The position numbers and the translations under genes are program-made. Below the pieces are notes generated by a model. It ran no database searches. It was not told the origin of the DNA and saw only the letters and a list, made by a program, of their open reading frames with translations. 64,000 nt of DNA from Flavobacteriaceae bacterium UBA1903 (GTDB taxonomy: Bacteria; Bacteroidota; Bacteroidia; Flavobacteriales; Flavobacteriaceae). Within the stretch, counting starts at the first letter, position 1. Each line of letters begins with the position of its first letter. Of the stretch, positions 31,950 to 42,743 are shown one piece after another. The stretch is from contig DDGL01000014.1 of the NCBI GenBank assembly GCA_002337605.1, positions 519,965 to 583,964 of the forward strand. Direction: 5' to 3'.

Positions 31950-33464
31950 ATGCAAATAAAAATCTCGCTATCGGTTGTATTCCTGAGTTCTGTGGTACTC
32001 ACGTTTCTTTTCTACAAACAAGGCATTGGCCTTAATCTATTACTTTTTGAAATCCTTTTTATAGGCTGGCTCTTTTTTTCCAAACAGCTTACATCGGAAA
32101 GCAAGCTGGAAAAACTTACGCTTTCAGGCATGCTACTTACGGGTGTGTTTACTGTAATAACCTATTCTACCTACGTCTATGTGGTTCATTTTTTGGCGAT
32201 TTTTCTCTTTGTGGGAGTTCTTAATTTTAAAGCAATTACATCATTATTCAGTGCATTTGGAGTTTCCTTTGTATCGCTTTTTTCATCCCAAATTGCCTTT
32301 GCAGGCACCGTTTTTTTTGGGGAAAGCCGAACTAGTTTAAAACTTAGAAAAGCTCTCTGGAAAAGCAGAATCTTTATAATTCCCATATTAATTGTTGCTG
32401 TATTCTTGACTATCTACGGATTTTCAAACCCAATTTTTGGAGACTATTTGGGTGTTTTTGGGGAAATGATAGAAAATGTTTTCACTTTTATATTTGAAAA
32501 CATCAACCTGTCCTTTGTATTTACCTTCATCTTTTGCACAGCCATTAGTATTTTTCTGTTGTTCCGCGTTCGGGTTCCCTTAGCCGAAACAAATGAAAAA
32601 AATACCACCCAAAACCTATTCCGAACTAAGAAAAAAGAAAAAAGGGTTTTTAAGCTTTCAGCATTAAAAAGTGAATATAAGGCAGGCATTTTTCTATTGG
32701 TCACGCTTAACTTCTTACTCCTAATCTTAAATAGTTTAGACATTTATTTGGTGTGGTTTAACTTTGAGTGGAATGGCGAGACCCTAAAACAATTTGTGCA
32801 TGAAGGCACGTACTTACTCATTATTTCTATACTGATTTCTATTGCTGTTGTGCTCTATTTCTTTCGAGGGAATCTTAACTTTTATAAAAAAAATAAATGG
32901 CTTAAATATCTTGCCTACGCCTGGATAGCCCAAAATGCAGTGTTGGCTATTTCGGTGGCTATCAGGAATTTTTGGTACATCAAGTATTTTGCGTTGGCTT
33001 ACAAACGCATTGGTGTCATTCTTTTCTTGCTTCTGGTTTTATATGGCTTGTTTACCGTTTTCAGAAAAATTCAGCATACAAAAACTTCTTTTTATTTATT
33101 TCAGAAAAACACCTTGGCATTGTATCTTATTCTGGTGGTTAGCAGTCTGGTAAACTGGGATTCTGTCATTGCGAAATACAATTTTGCCTATGCAGATTCA
33201 GCCTATTTACATTTGGAATATATATCCGATCTTTCGGATAAAGCGCTCCCTCATCTCAATAAAACAGAGGAAGAATTAAATGCAACGTATAATTTTCAGC
33301 AGCAAAAATACCCGTATCCATACGTTACAATGAACCATGAGGAGTACACGCAAAAAATAGCGGCCAGAAATAAAACGTTTAGCAAAAAATGGGAAGAAAA
33401 AAACCTCCTTTCCTGGAACCTGGCAGAGTATTTAGCATATGAAAAACTGAAGTCTGAAGAGTAG
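31950..33464 (+). CDS. DUF4153/DUF4173-type multi-pass membrane protein
   Basis: A 504-residue membrane protein with about 10-11 hydrophobic segments across residues 5-405 and a hydrophilic C-terminal tail of about 95 residues. The central pattern (NLFRTKKKEKRVFKLSALKSEYKAGIFLLVTLNFLLLILNSLDI, with the segment HEGTYLLIISILISIAVVL) is that of DUF4153/DUF4173 proteins, common in Bacteroidota and Firmicutes and without a known activity. The tail (YPYPYVTMNHEEY) is soluble. Function unknown. Confidence 0.8.
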   Translation: MQIKISLSVVFLSSVVLTFLFYKQGIGLNLLLFEILFIGWLFFSKQLTSESKLEKLTLSGMLLTGVFTVITYSTYVYVVHFLAIFLFVGVLNFKAITSLFSAFGVSFVSLFSSQIAFAGTVFFGESRTSLKLRKALWKSRIFIIPILIVAVFLTIYGFSNPIFGDYLGVFGEMIENVFTFIFENINLSFVFTFIFCTAISIFLLFRVRVPLAETNEKNTTQNLFRTKKKEKRVFKLSALKSEYKAGIFLLVTLNFLLLILNSLDIYLVWFNFEWNGETLKQFVHEGTYLLIISILISIAVVLYFFRGNLNFYKKNKWLKYLAYAWIAQNAVLAISVAIRNFWYIKYFALAYKRIGVILFLLLVLYGLFTVFRKIQHTKTSFYLFQKNTLALYLILVVSSLVNWDSVIAKYNFAYADSAYLHLEYISDLSDKALPHLNKTEEELNATYNFQQQKYPYPYVTMNHEEYTQKIAARNKTFSKKWEEKNLLSWNLAEYLAYEKLKSEE

Positions 33465-33650
33465 TTCACAGTTAAAATAATCACAAAACCATTACTTGAG
33501 GCACTAATACCTCACAACATCCCGTTACAAAACAAATACCTCCCTCCTCCATTGTATTGAGTTGCCCTTATCGTGATGATTTTTCATTCTGAAAATTCCC
33601 ACGGGCACACCACTATTTTATTGTAATTTTAATCCTGTAAAACCATCACC

Positions 33651-36600
33651 ATGAAACACTTGCTGCGTCTTCTTGCCTGTGTTGCCCTGCTTTCTGTAGC
33701 TTCCTGTGGCGACAAAACCGAAACTTCCCAGACCGATAACCTCTTTAAATTTAAAGAATACATTAGCAATCATACGTACGGAAATCAAAGTATTGCTACT
33801 CCCATTCGCATTAATCTGGCAAAACCCATGGAGCAGTTTGAAATTACTCAGGAAATCCCTTCAGAATACCTTAAAATATCTCCTAAAACTGAAGGAACAC
33901 TCCTGGTTGAAAACAGCAGTACGCTCCTTTTTCAGCCCAAAGAACACCTAAAACCCAATACCGAATATACCATCACCCTGCAACTCCACAAGCTCTATGA
34001 AGGGATTGACAAGGAATTCAAAAATTACACGTTCAGCTTTAAAACCATAACGCCCAACTTCAGCATTAATCTGGAAAATTTACAGTCCTACAGCAAACAG
34101 TGGCAGTACGTAAGTGGGACATTGGAAGCTGCAGACATTCTGAAACTGGAAGATGTCAAAAAACTAATCTCCGTAACACAAGGAGATGAAAATTTGAAAA
34201 TAAGATGGCCAAGTGAAGCTATAAAAGCACGGTACTTCAACTTCACCATAGATAGTATCTCCCGAAAAATTGAAGATACTGAAATTGAAATCGCCTGGAA
34301 TGGCAACCCCATTGGTTCCGAAACTAAAGGCAGCAACACATTCGCTATTCCTGGACAGAATAATTTTACGGTGGTAGATGTAGACGCCAGCCATTCCCCC
34401 CAGGCTTCGTTAGCCATTAATTTCTCAGATCCTTTGAAGGAAGATCAGGATTTTGCCGGCCTTGTAACTATCGAAAACACCACCGACCTTCGTTTTGAAG
34501 TAGATGGAAACGTATTGAATGTCTATCCCAATAGCCGGATTATTGGAGATGTACAAGTCACTATCTTTAATGGAATTAAAAACAACGAAAATTTCAGTCT
34601 TAAAAAAGAATTCAGCGAGCTGGTCTCCTTTGAACAGCTAAAACCTGCTGTTCGCTTACTTTCCAAAGGCGTTATCTTACCAAATGCTCAAAACACACCC
34701 CTCTATTTTGAAGCCGTAAACCTCAATCAGGTAGACATTCGTGTGATTCAGATTTTTGAAAATAATATGCTTCAGTTTTTGCAGCAATCCAATCTGGATA
34801 ATGCAAACACCTACAGTACCAAAAGTGTAGGAAGACGTGTGGCAAAAAAAACCATCACACTGGATAAAAATGTAGGCGAAGAAGGTTCTTGGAAGGCCTA
34901 TGCAGTTAATCTTTCAGAATTTTTTAAGACCAGTCCGGGTTCGCTATATCAGGTAGAATTCAGTTTTACAAAAGACTACATCAACTACGATTGTGACAGC
35001 CAGGATGTTGCATCCACTGAAGACGAATATTATTACGAAGATTATAATGAAATTTCAGACCTTGAAGAAGACGAACGGGAAGAAAGATATTGGGACGGTG
35101 AAATTTACCGTTGGAGAAGGTATTCCTACAACTGGGAACAGCGAGATAACCCTTGTCATCCGGCCTATTATAACGAAGACCGAATTACCGTTACCAACGT
35201 TTTAGGGAGTGACTTGGGCCTGATCGCTAAAAAAGGAAACAATAGTACGTATCGTTTTGCAACCAATGATTTACTAAGCACTAAACCCGAAAGTGGTGTA
35301 AAAATAGACCTGTTCAATTACCAACAACAACGTATTGAAACTGTTACAACCAATAGTAAAGGATTTGCTATATACGACAGTGAAAAAACCATCGCTTTTG
35401 CCGTGGCCCGAAAAGGAAAAAACTATGCTTATGCCAAATTAGCCGACGGAAACGCCCTAAGCCTCAGTAAATTTGATGTCTCCGGAAAGCAACTACAAAA
35501 GGGCCTTAAAGGATTTATGTATACCGAACGTGGTGTTCACCGTCCAGGGGACAGTATCCACCTTACTTTTGTGCTCAACGATGTTGCCAATCCGCTGCCC
35601 AAAAACCACCCTGTAAAACTAGAAGTGACAGATGCCCGCGGAAAACTAGTACAACGAACCATTTCAAATGGAGGTGACTTCTCCCCCTCCGGAAAAGATG
35701 CTACAAACAGAGAGGGCTTCTATTACTTCCCCATAAAAACCGAAACTACTGCACCAACAGGAAACTGGAACGCAAACATAAGTGTGGGTGGCGTGCAGTT
35801 TGGAAAGACCTTAAAAGTTGCGACCGTTAAGCCAAACCGACTTAAAATAAAGCTGGATTTTGACGATAAAATCTTGGACGCTAGCAAAGCAGTAGAAGGG
35901 AGCGTACAAGGATCTTGGCTGCACGGCGCACCAGCAAGAAGTTTAAAGGTTGAAATGGATGCCACCTTACGAAGTACCAACACGGCATTCGACAAATTCA
36001 AAAACTATCAATTTAACGATCCTGTTCGCCAGTTTGATGAGATAGAAATTCCAGTCCTCTCAAAAAACCTATCTGCAGAAGGAGCTACAGATTTTTCTAA
36101 GAAATTTGATATTTCAAATAAAGCTCCGGGAATGTTGCAAGCCACATTTTTGACGAAAATTTACGAAGGGGGTGGCGATTTCTCCATTGATGTGTTTAGT
36201 AAAAATCTGGCGCCTTTTTCACACTTTGTGGGAATGCAATCGCCCGAAGCACATCGATATGGTTCCTATTATACCGACCAAAAAACTACGTTCGATGTAG
36301 TTTCTGTAGATGCACAAGGAAATGCCAGCGGAAACCGCAAATTGGACATACAAATCTTTAAGATTGAATGGCGCTGGTGGTGGAACCGGGGGCGTGATAA
36401 TCTTTCACGTTATGAAGACGCTACTGTCTATAGACCTTTCAAAGAAATGAATGTCACTACTAGAGGTGACGGAAAAGGGAATTTCAGCATAGACATTCCC
36501 GAAGAAGAAGGCGGTCGTTATTTAATTCGTGTGATTGACAAAGAGTCTGGTCACGCCACAGGTCGCGTCACTTATTTTTACCGAAACTGGTGGAAACGCC

Positions 36601-39221
36601 CTAGTGATAGCGATGCCGAAAGTTCTAAAATGCTCGTCTTTTCAGCTAACAAAGAAAAATTTAATGTAGGCGAAGAAGCTGTATTAACTTTTCCATCGGG
36701 AAGTGCGGGTCGTGCCCTGGTTAGTATTGAAAACGGCACCGAAGTGTTATCCACCCAATGGGTCGAAACCAATAAAGGGGAAACACAAACCAGGATTAAA
36801 ATAAAAAAAGAAATGGCGCCGAATGTATATGCCAATATCTCGCTGTTACAACCCCACGAGCAAACTAAAAATGACTTGCCCATGCGATTGTATGGCGTAA
36901 TTCCAATTTTGGTAGAAGATGCCTCAACCGTGCTGAAACCAAAGCTACAAATGCCCGATGTGTTAAAGCCTGAGGAAACCTTCAGTATAAAAGTTTCTGA
37001 AGAAAACAACAAACCAATGACCTATACCGTGGCTATGGTCGATGAAGGCTTGCTGGATCTAACCCGCTTCGTTACACCAAAAATTCACAACGCTTTTTAC
37101 ACAAGAGAAGCTTTGGGTGTAAAAACATTCGATATGTACGATTATGTGATTGGTGCGTATGCTGGAAGCGTGAACAATATTTATGAAGTTGGTGGTGGAG
37201 ATGCCGCAGCAGGTGCCAAAAACAGAAAAGCAGACCGTTTTAAACCCGTTGTAAAATATCTAGGCCCTTTCACGTTGAAAAAAGGTGAAACTGCAACCCA
37301 TAACATCACCATGCCAAATTATGTAGGTTCTGTAAAAACAATGGTTGTGGCGGGTAATAACGAAAAAAGTGCTTACGGAAGTACCGACAAAACCACTCCT
37401 GTTCGCAAGCCTTTAATGGTGTTAGCATCGGTGCCACGGGTGCTGAGTCCTGGTGAAAAAGTGACCATCCCAGTAACCGTTTTTGCCATGGAAAAAAAGG
37501 TTCAACGTGTAACTGTTAAACTGAGCGCTGGAGAGGCATTAAAACCTATACATGGCACGTCAAAAACAGTTTCTTTTCCTGAAATAGGAGAACAAATCGT
37601 CAATTTTGAATTTGAAGTTTTACCTACCGATACCTTTCAGACTATTGAAGTTTCCGCTTCAGGAAATGGAGAAAAGGCACGTTACAAACTGGAGGTGGAT
37701 GTAGAAAACCCAAATCCAATTACGCAAAAAACAACACAGTACACCCTTTCAGAAAATGGCGGCCAGACCATCACTTTTAAAACCTATGGTGTGGCTGGCA
37801 CCAATGCAGCTACGTTGGAGTTTTCATCCTTACCGCCTATGGATTTCAATAAAAGATTGGAGTATTTAATTAGGTATCCGCACGGCTGTGTGGAACAGAC
37901 TACTTCAGGAGCTTTTCCACAGCTATACCTGGCAGATGTTTTTGATATAACCTTCGACAAGAAAAAAGAAATAGAATACAACGTAAATGCAGCTATTAAA
38001 AAACTAGGACGCTTTCAGATCGCCAATGGCGGGGTAGCTTATTGGCCGGGTGAACGAGAAGCGAACGACTGGAGCACTAATTATGTAGGGCACTTTATGT
38101 TAGAAGCAAAAGCAAAAGGCTACGCATTGCCCATCACATTTATGAGCAATTGGCTTCGCTACCAGAAAAACACTGCCAGACAATGGCGCAATAGCAACAC
38201 CCGTTACAATTCGAGCCTTACACAAGCTTATAGGTTGTACACCTTAGCCCTGGCCGGACAACCTGAACTGGCAGCGATGAACCGCCTGAGAGAATCCAAC
38301 ACGTTGAGTAACGATGCGAAATGGCGATTGGCAGCAGCGTATGCGTTAGCAGGAAAAAAGAATGTGGCCGAACAGATTTCGGCAACAGCCAATATTAATT
38401 TTACACCACAGCGGTATGACTATTATACCTACGGTTCGCCGTTTAGAAACAAAGCCATGGCGTTAGAAACATTGGTAGCCATAGGCAATCCAAAACAACG
38501 GGAGATGGCAGTTTCGGTAGCGAAGGAATTATCTTCGCAGCGATGGTTCAGTACACAAGAGACCAGTTACGCACTACTGGCAATGGCGAAAATGGTGGAG
38601 AAAAATGGCGGAAAAGCTTTAGAAGTTTCTTATACCAACAACGGTAAATCTGAAACAGTTACTACAGGCCGAGCCATAGCACAACGTGATATTGGATTAA
38701 AAATGGGCGAAAACTCCATAACAGTTACCAACAAAAAAGGAAACATAATTTACGTCACTTTGACCCAAAAAGGTAAATTACCTTTAGGTAACGAGCTGGC
38801 AACACGTAAAAATCTAACTGTAAAAGCCTCCTATCTTAACGGCGCTGGAAAACCGATGGATATTAAAAACCTCCGTCAAGGTACAGAAGTGAATGCCGTC
38901 GTGGCCATTACCAATACGTCCAACGACTATATTGACAATGTAGCACTCACCAAAATCTTCCCAGGCGGCTGGGAAATTGTAAACACCAGTTTTACCGAGC
39001 TGGGCGGCGGTGCTTCAGGAACAGCTCGATATAAAGACATTCGGGACGACCGGGTTAATTTTTATTTCGATTTACCCGCTAAGAAAACCAAAACGTTTAC
39101 TGTAAAGCTAAATGCCTCCTATTTGGGAACCTATTATTTACCTGGAACACAAGTAGAAGCGATGTACGATGCTAATTATTACGCAAGAAATCAAGGGGTT
39201 TGGGTTGAGGTTAGTCAGTAA
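33651..39221 (+). CDS. Alpha-2-macroglobulin family lipoprotein with thioester
   Basis: A 1856-residue lipoprotein; the signal peptide ends VASC (Cys19). Bacterial alpha-2-macroglobulins are periplasmic traps that bind proteases through a thioester and are thought to protect the cell when the wall is breached. The MG domains fill about 40-1210, an A2M domain lies at about 1200-1290 (MVVAGNNEKSAYGSTDKT), and the thioester motif GCVEQ has Cys1413 and Gln1416. A helical thioester domain follows to about 1640, then C-terminal MG/receptor-like domains. Residues about 446-513 are a striking Asp/Glu/Tyr-rich insertion (STEDEYYYEDYNEISDLEED). The pbpC gene follows by 96 nt, the classical pairing. Confidence 0.95.
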   Translation: MKHLLRLLACVALLSVASCGDKTETSQTDNLFKFKEYISNHTYGNQSIATPIRINLAKPMEQFEITQEIPSEYLKISPKTEGTLLVENSSTLLFQPKEHLKPNTEYTITLQLHKLYEGIDKEFKNYTFSFKTITPNFSINLENLQSYSKQWQYVSGTLEAADILKLEDVKKLISVTQGDENLKIRWPSEAIKARYFNFTIDSISRKIEDTEIEIAWNGNPIGSETKGSNTFAIPGQNNFTVVDVDASHSPQASLAINFSDPLKEDQDFAGLVTIENTTDLRFEVDGNVLNVYPNSRIIGDVQVTIFNGIKNNENFSLKKEFSELVSFEQLKPAVRLLSKGVILPNAQNTPLYFEAVNLNQVDIRVIQIFENNMLQFLQQSNLDNANTYSTKSVGRRVAKKTITLDKNVGEEGSWKAYAVNLSEFFKTSPGSLYQVEFSFTKDYINYDCDSQDVASTEDEYYYEDYNEISDLEEDEREERYWDGEIYRWRRYSYNWEQRDNPCHPAYYNEDRITVTNVLGSDLGLIAKKGNNSTYRFATNDLLSTKPESGVKIDLFNYQQQRIETVTTNSKGFAIYDSEKTIAFAVARKGKNYAYAKLADGNALSLSKFDVSGKQLQKGLKGFMYTERGVHRPGDSIHLTFVLNDVANPLPKNHPVKLEVTDARGKLVQRTISNGGDFSPSGKDATNREGFYYFPIKTETTAPTGNWNANISVGGVQFGKTLKVATVKPNRLKIKLDFDDKILDASKAVEGSVQGSWLHGAPARSLKVEMDATLRSTNTAFDKFKNYQFNDPVRQFDEIEIPVLSKNLSAEGATDFSKKFDISNKAPGMLQATFLTKIYEGGGDFSIDVFSKNLAPFSHFVGMQSPEAHRYGSYYTDQKTTFDVVSVDAQGNASGNRKLDIQIFKIEWRWWWNRGRDNLSRYEDATVYRPFKEMNVTTRGDGKGNFSIDIPEEEGGRYLIRVIDKESGHATGRVTYFYRNWWKRPSDSDAESSKMLVFSANKEKFNVGEEAVLTFPSGSAGRALVSIENGTEVLSTQWVETNKGETQTRIKIKKEMAPNVYANISLLQPHEQTKNDLPMRLYGVIPILVEDASTVLKPKLQMPDVLKPEETFSIKVSEENNKPMTYTVAMVDEGLLDLTRFVTPKIHNAFYTREALGVKTFDMYDYVIGAYAGSVNNIYEVGGGDAAAGAKNRKADRFKPVVKYLGPFTLKKGETATHNITMPNYVGSVKTMVVAGNNEKSAYGSTDKTTPVRKPLMVLASVPRVLSPGEKVTIPVTVFAMEKKVQRVTVKLSAGEALKPIHGTSKTVSFPEIGEQIVNFEFEVLPTDTFQTIEVSASGNGEKARYKLEVDVENPNPITQKTTQYTLSENGGQTITFKTYGVAGTNAATLEFSSLPPMDFNKRLEYLIRYPHGCVEQTTSGAFPQLYLADVFDITFDKKKEIEYNVNAAIKKLGRFQIANGGVAYWPGEREANDWSTNYVGHFMLEAKAKGYALPITFMSNWLRYQKNTARQWRNSNTRYNSSLTQAYRLYTLALAGQPELAAMNRLRESNTLSNDAKWRLAAAYALAGKKNVAEQISATANINFTPQRYDYYTYGSPFRNKAMALETLVAIGNPKQREMAVSVAKELSSQRWFSTQETSYALLAMAKMVEKNGGKALEVSYTNNGKSETVTTGRAIAQRDIGLKMGENSITVTNKKGNIIYVTLTQKGKLPLGNELATRKNLTVKASYLNGAGKPMDIKNLRQGTEVNAVVAITNTSNDYIDNVALTKIFPGGWEIVNTSFTELGGGASGTARYKDIRDDRVNFYFDLPAKKTKTFTVKLNASYLGTYYLPGTQVEAMYDANYYARNQGVWVEVSQ

Positions 39222-39317
39222 TCAGTAGCTGGCAGAACGCTTTACTGGTTGCCTGAGTTGAAAGATGTCTAATGGTTTGGCGTACCAGCTATCCTATAGA
39301 TTTTAAAAGGATTTTAA

Positions 39318-41672
39318 ATGAAACAAAAAACAATACATACCCTCAAAAAACACAAAATCAAACTTAGTTTGCTTTTGGCGGGGCTGGTATGTTGGTTTTT
39401 TTGTTTGCCACGGCCACTTTTTAAAGATCCCACTTCAACAGTTGTAGAAAGTAGAGAAGGAGTTTTAATAGGCGCTCGTATTGCCATAGACGGTCAGTAC
39501 CGTTTCCCGAAATTAGATTCGGTACCGTACCGTTTTGAGCAGTCTGTTTTACATTTTGAAGATGAATATTTTTACCAGCATCCCGGGTTTAATCCTATTT
39601 CCATCACCAAAGCGATGTGGGGAAATCTCACTACTGATAAGCGTCGTGGAGGAAGTACCCTAACGCAACAAGTGATTCGCTTATCGCGAAAAAATAAGCA
39701 ACGTAGTTACGGCGAAAAAGTGATCGAGATCTTTCAAGCTACCCGGTTGGAAGCAGAGTATTCTAAAAAAGACATCCTGAATTTTTATGCTTCGTATGCT
39801 CCTTTTGGTGGGAACGTGGTTGGATTAGAAACAGCAGCCTGGCGCTACTTTGGTGTTCCTGCCAGTGAATTAAGTTGGGGGCAGTCTGCTGCGTTAGCGG
39901 TTTTACCCAATGCACCTTCTCTGATTTTTCCAGGAAAAAACGAAGTCCTTTTAAAAGAAAAACGAGATAGATTATTGCTAAAGTTATTCCAAAAAGAAAT
40001 TATTAATAAAATTACTTATGAATTGGCCCTGGAAGAGCCCTTGCCAGGTAAGCCTTTTCAATTGCCTGAAACTGCACTTCATTTAACCGAAAAAATACGT
40101 AAAGAACAACCCGGGAAACGGGTTAAAACTACTATCGATTTACACTTACAGGCTACGGTAAACCGAATCGTAAAGGAGCGGCATTATGAATTACAACAAA
40201 ATGAAATTCATAACCTGGCGGTTTTAGTCCTGAATGTGGAAACCCGTGAAATCTTAGCATACATTGGAAATGCACCAACCACGGCAGAGAACAATAATTT
40301 TGTTGATATAATCGATAAGCCCCGAAGCACAGGAAGTATTTTAAAACCTTTTTTATACACAGCGTTACTGAACAGCGGAGAGCTGTTGCCCAATACATTG
40401 GTGGCAGATATACCAACGACCATTAACGGGTATCAGCCTGAAAATTTTGACAAGGAATTCAATGGCGCTGTGCCAGCGAGTATTGCCTTATCAAGGTCAC
40501 TTAACATTCCCGCTGTACGAATGCTTCGATCTTATGGACTTGAACGTTTTCACAAAAAATTAGATGAACTGCAATTATCAAGTATAGATCGTGATGCCAA
40601 TTACTATGGGCTTTCCTTAATTTTAGGAGGTGCTGAAAGCTCTTTGTGGGAAATTACCAATGCCTATGCTGGGATGGCATCTACACTCAATTTTTTCAAC
40701 AAGACTTCCAGTGAATACCGAACAACCGATTTTAAACAACCTACTTATCGTTCAGAAGAAAAAATAACTTCAGAAAAAATTAAAATCCCTACTGTTTTTA
40801 ATGCAGGCAGTATCTATAAAACTTTTGAAGCCTTGCAAAAAGTAAATCGGCCGGTGGGAGAAAAGAACTGGGAATTCTTTAGTAATAGTCAACCTATTGC
40901 CTGGAAAACCGGTACAAGTTTTGGATTTAAGGATGCCTGGGCGGTAGGTGTGACTCAGAAATATGCGATTGGGGTTTGGGCAGGAAATGCAGATGGAGAA
41001 GGACGGCCTGGATTAACAGGCTTGCAGGCAGCGGCTCCTGTCTTGTTCGATGTGTTGGATATACTCCCTAAAAGCAATTGGTTTGCCACTCCTTTTGATG
41101 AGCTAACTGAAGTTTCTGTTTGTACTGCGAGTGGACATCTAGCCGGTATTTTTTGTGGGGAAACTGTTTTAGAATTTATTCCGAAAAACGGCACACGAAC
41201 AGAACCTTGTCCCTATCATCAACAAGTTTTTCTTGCTGAGAATGAACAATATCGCGTGAATTCCTCTTGTTATGAGCTGGCTGAAATGAAACAGGAATCG
41301 TGGTTTGCCCTTCCGCCAATCCTGGAATACTATTACGCTCCCTTGCATCCCGAATATAAAGTGCTCCCACCCTTTAGGCCCGATTGTTTGCAGGAAGGAG
41401 AACATTTGATGGAGTTTATAGTTCCGAAGAAAAACGAAACCATTTTACTCGCTAAAAATTTTGAAGAACAAACACAGGATGTCATCTTTAAAATTGCCCA
41501 TCGCAATCCAGAGACTAAAGTTTATTGGTACCTGGACGGCAGTTTTATAACTACAACAGAAACATTTCATGAAATAGCGCTGCAACCTTTGTCCGGGGAG
41601 TATGTGTTAATGGCTGTTGACCAGGAGGGGAATGAGATTAAGCAACGAGTGGTTGTGGAGAAAGCAAGTTAA
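39318..41672 (+). CDS. pbpC: Penicillin-binding protein 1C
   Basis: A 784-residue class A PBP. A single N-terminal membrane segment (about 14-31) leads to a glycosyltransferase 51 domain with the catalytic Glu81 in EDEYFYQHPGF and GGSTLTQQVIR near 117. The transpeptidase has STGSILK with nucleophile Ser340 (SxxK at 340-343), SRSLN near 390 and KTGTSFG near 530. A C-terminal BiPBP_C-like beta domain covers about 690-784, typical of the 1C branch. It pairs with the preceding alpha-2-macroglobulin gene, which is presumed to defend the cell at peptidoglycan breaches repaired by PBP1C. All active sites are intact. Confidence 0.95.
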   Translation: MKQKTIHTLKKHKIKLSLLLAGLVCWFFCLPRPLFKDPTSTVVESREGVLIGARIAIDGQYRFPKLDSVPYRFEQSVLHFEDEYFYQHPGFNPISITKAMWGNLTTDKRRGGSTLTQQVIRLSRKNKQRSYGEKVIEIFQATRLEAEYSKKDILNFYASYAPFGGNVVGLETAAWRYFGVPASELSWGQSAALAVLPNAPSLIFPGKNEVLLKEKRDRLLLKLFQKEIINKITYELALEEPLPGKPFQLPETALHLTEKIRKEQPGKRVKTTIDLHLQATVNRIVKERHYELQQNEIHNLAVLVLNVETREILAYIGNAPTTAENNNFVDIIDKPRSTGSILKPFLYTALLNSGELLPNTLVADIPTTINGYQPENFDKEFNGAVPASIALSRSLNIPAVRMLRSYGLERFHKKLDELQLSSIDRDANYYGLSLILGGAESSLWEITNAYAGMASTLNFFNKTSSEYRTTDFKQPTYRSEEKITSEKIKIPTVFNAGSIYKTFEALQKVNRPVGEKNWEFFSNSQPIAWKTGTSFGFKDAWAVGVTQKYAIGVWAGNADGEGRPGLTGLQAAAPVLFDVLDILPKSNWFATPFDELTEVSVCTASGHLAGIFCGETVLEFIPKNGTRTEPCPYHQQVFLAENEQYRVNSSCYELAEMKQESWFALPPILEYYYAPLHPEYKVLPPFRPDCLQEGEHLMEFIVPKKNETILLAKNFEEQTQDVIFKIAHRNPETKVYWYLDGSFITTTETFHEIALQPLSGEYVLMAVDQEGNEIKQRVVVEKAS

Positions 41673-41784
41673 TTGTCTCGAAGAAGGCGGGCAGGACTGA
41701 GAGGTCGCATTTGAGTATGTTAGCCAAATAATAAATCTGGGACGGAGCTACTTGTGTGACCTCTCCAGAGTCGAGGTGACTATT

Positions 41785-42531
41785 CTAAAACCCTCGTTCT
41801 TTCTGCAATTGTTCGTAGGCTTGTTGTACCATTCTGAATTTTTCTTCAGCACCTTTTTGATAGGCTTCGTCCATATGCTGCAGTTTGTCTGGATGGTACT
41901 TTTTGGCCATAGTTCGATACGCCTTTTTTACTTCAGCGTCGGTAGCAGTACGGTCTATTTCCAGAATTTTATAAGCACTATCCGGGTTTTTAAAGAACAT
42001 TGCTTTTATACTTTCAAAATCCTGTAGTTGAATAGCGAGGTAACGTGCTATAGTATTAATTTCAACAACTTCGGCCTGTGTTACATGACCATCTGCATTG
42101 GCAATGCTGAACAAAAAGTGTAGGATTTGTAACCTGGATTCGTAGCGGGTCCGGCTTCGTAGTAACGCGCAAATTTTTGCTGAATTGATTTCTCTGCTCT
42201 TAATCACTTCGTTAAAAACCTTAAACGTAGCATTAGCGCGTTCCTTTCCGTAGGCTTGCACAAAATACTGGCGTACGTAGTCCAGTTCTTTTTGGTTTAC
42301 TACACCATCGGCCTTGATAACGAGGGAGGCTAACGAGAGCAGGTTTAGTTCAAAATCGGCAGGGGAAACATTTTCACTTCTTTGTTGCTGAAATACTTGT
42401 TGGAATCCGCCTCCTGACTTACGTTTTCCGCCCATTACATTGTCAAGTAAGCTCCCTATGATAAAGCCAAGAATGGCACCTGGAAATCTATAAAATGTAT
42501 AGCCCAATACGGCCAACAACCAACGAATCAT
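41785..42531 (-). CDS. DjlA-like co-chaperone with TerB-like and J domains
   Basis: A 248-residue protein: an N-terminal membrane helix with Gly residues (about 5-30) of the DjlA type, a TerB-like helical domain at about 58-175 (LLSLASLVIKADGVVNQKEL, FSIANADGHVTQAEVVEI), and a C-terminal J domain at about 184-248 with the HPD motif at 213-215. J domains activate DnaK; DjlA acts at the inner membrane in envelope stress signalling. Convergent with pbpC; a possible -7 element (TATATTTG on the minus strand) lies at 42564-42571. Confidence 0.92.
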   Translation of the reverse strand: MIRWLLAVLGYTFYRFPGAILGFIIGSLLDNVMGGKRKSGGGFQQVFQQQRSENVSPADFELNLLSLASLVIKADGVVNQKELDYVRQYFVQAYGKERANATFKVFNEVIKSREINSAKICALLRSRTRYESRLQILHFLFSIANADGHVTQAEVVEINTIARYLAIQLQDFESIKAMFFKNPDSAYKILEIDRTATDAEVKKAYRTMAKKYHPDKLQHMDEAYQKGAEEKFRMVQQAYEQLQKERGF

Positions 42532-42702
42532 CTACTTTTCTCTTTATATGTTTATAAGAAGTGCAAATATAAGTAAAGGTTGGGAGGGGTTTGTTACGTA
42601 GGTAGATTTAAAAAGGGATTGTTTTAGCTTCACTTTGGGGGCAAGGGAGGCTTAAAGTTTGGGATTTGATGCTTTTGTGATTTATAAGCGTAGCGAATTT
42701 AG

Positions 42703-42710
42703 TATCTTTG
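42703..42710 (+). promoter_or_regulatory. -7 element of the bacilliredoxin gene
   Basis: TATCTTTG matches the consensus exactly, 33 nt before the ATG at 42744. The nearest upstream TTG (42675-42677) is 25 nt away, slightly long. Confidence 0.45.
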
Positions 42711-42743
42711 TACCTCAATTTTAATGATTTAAAAGAAACGATT

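Noticed and set aside
41673..41784. Possible structure in the 112-nt gap between pbpC and the DjlA-like gene
   Set aside because: No stem long enough to call, and no terminator-like U tract on either strand.
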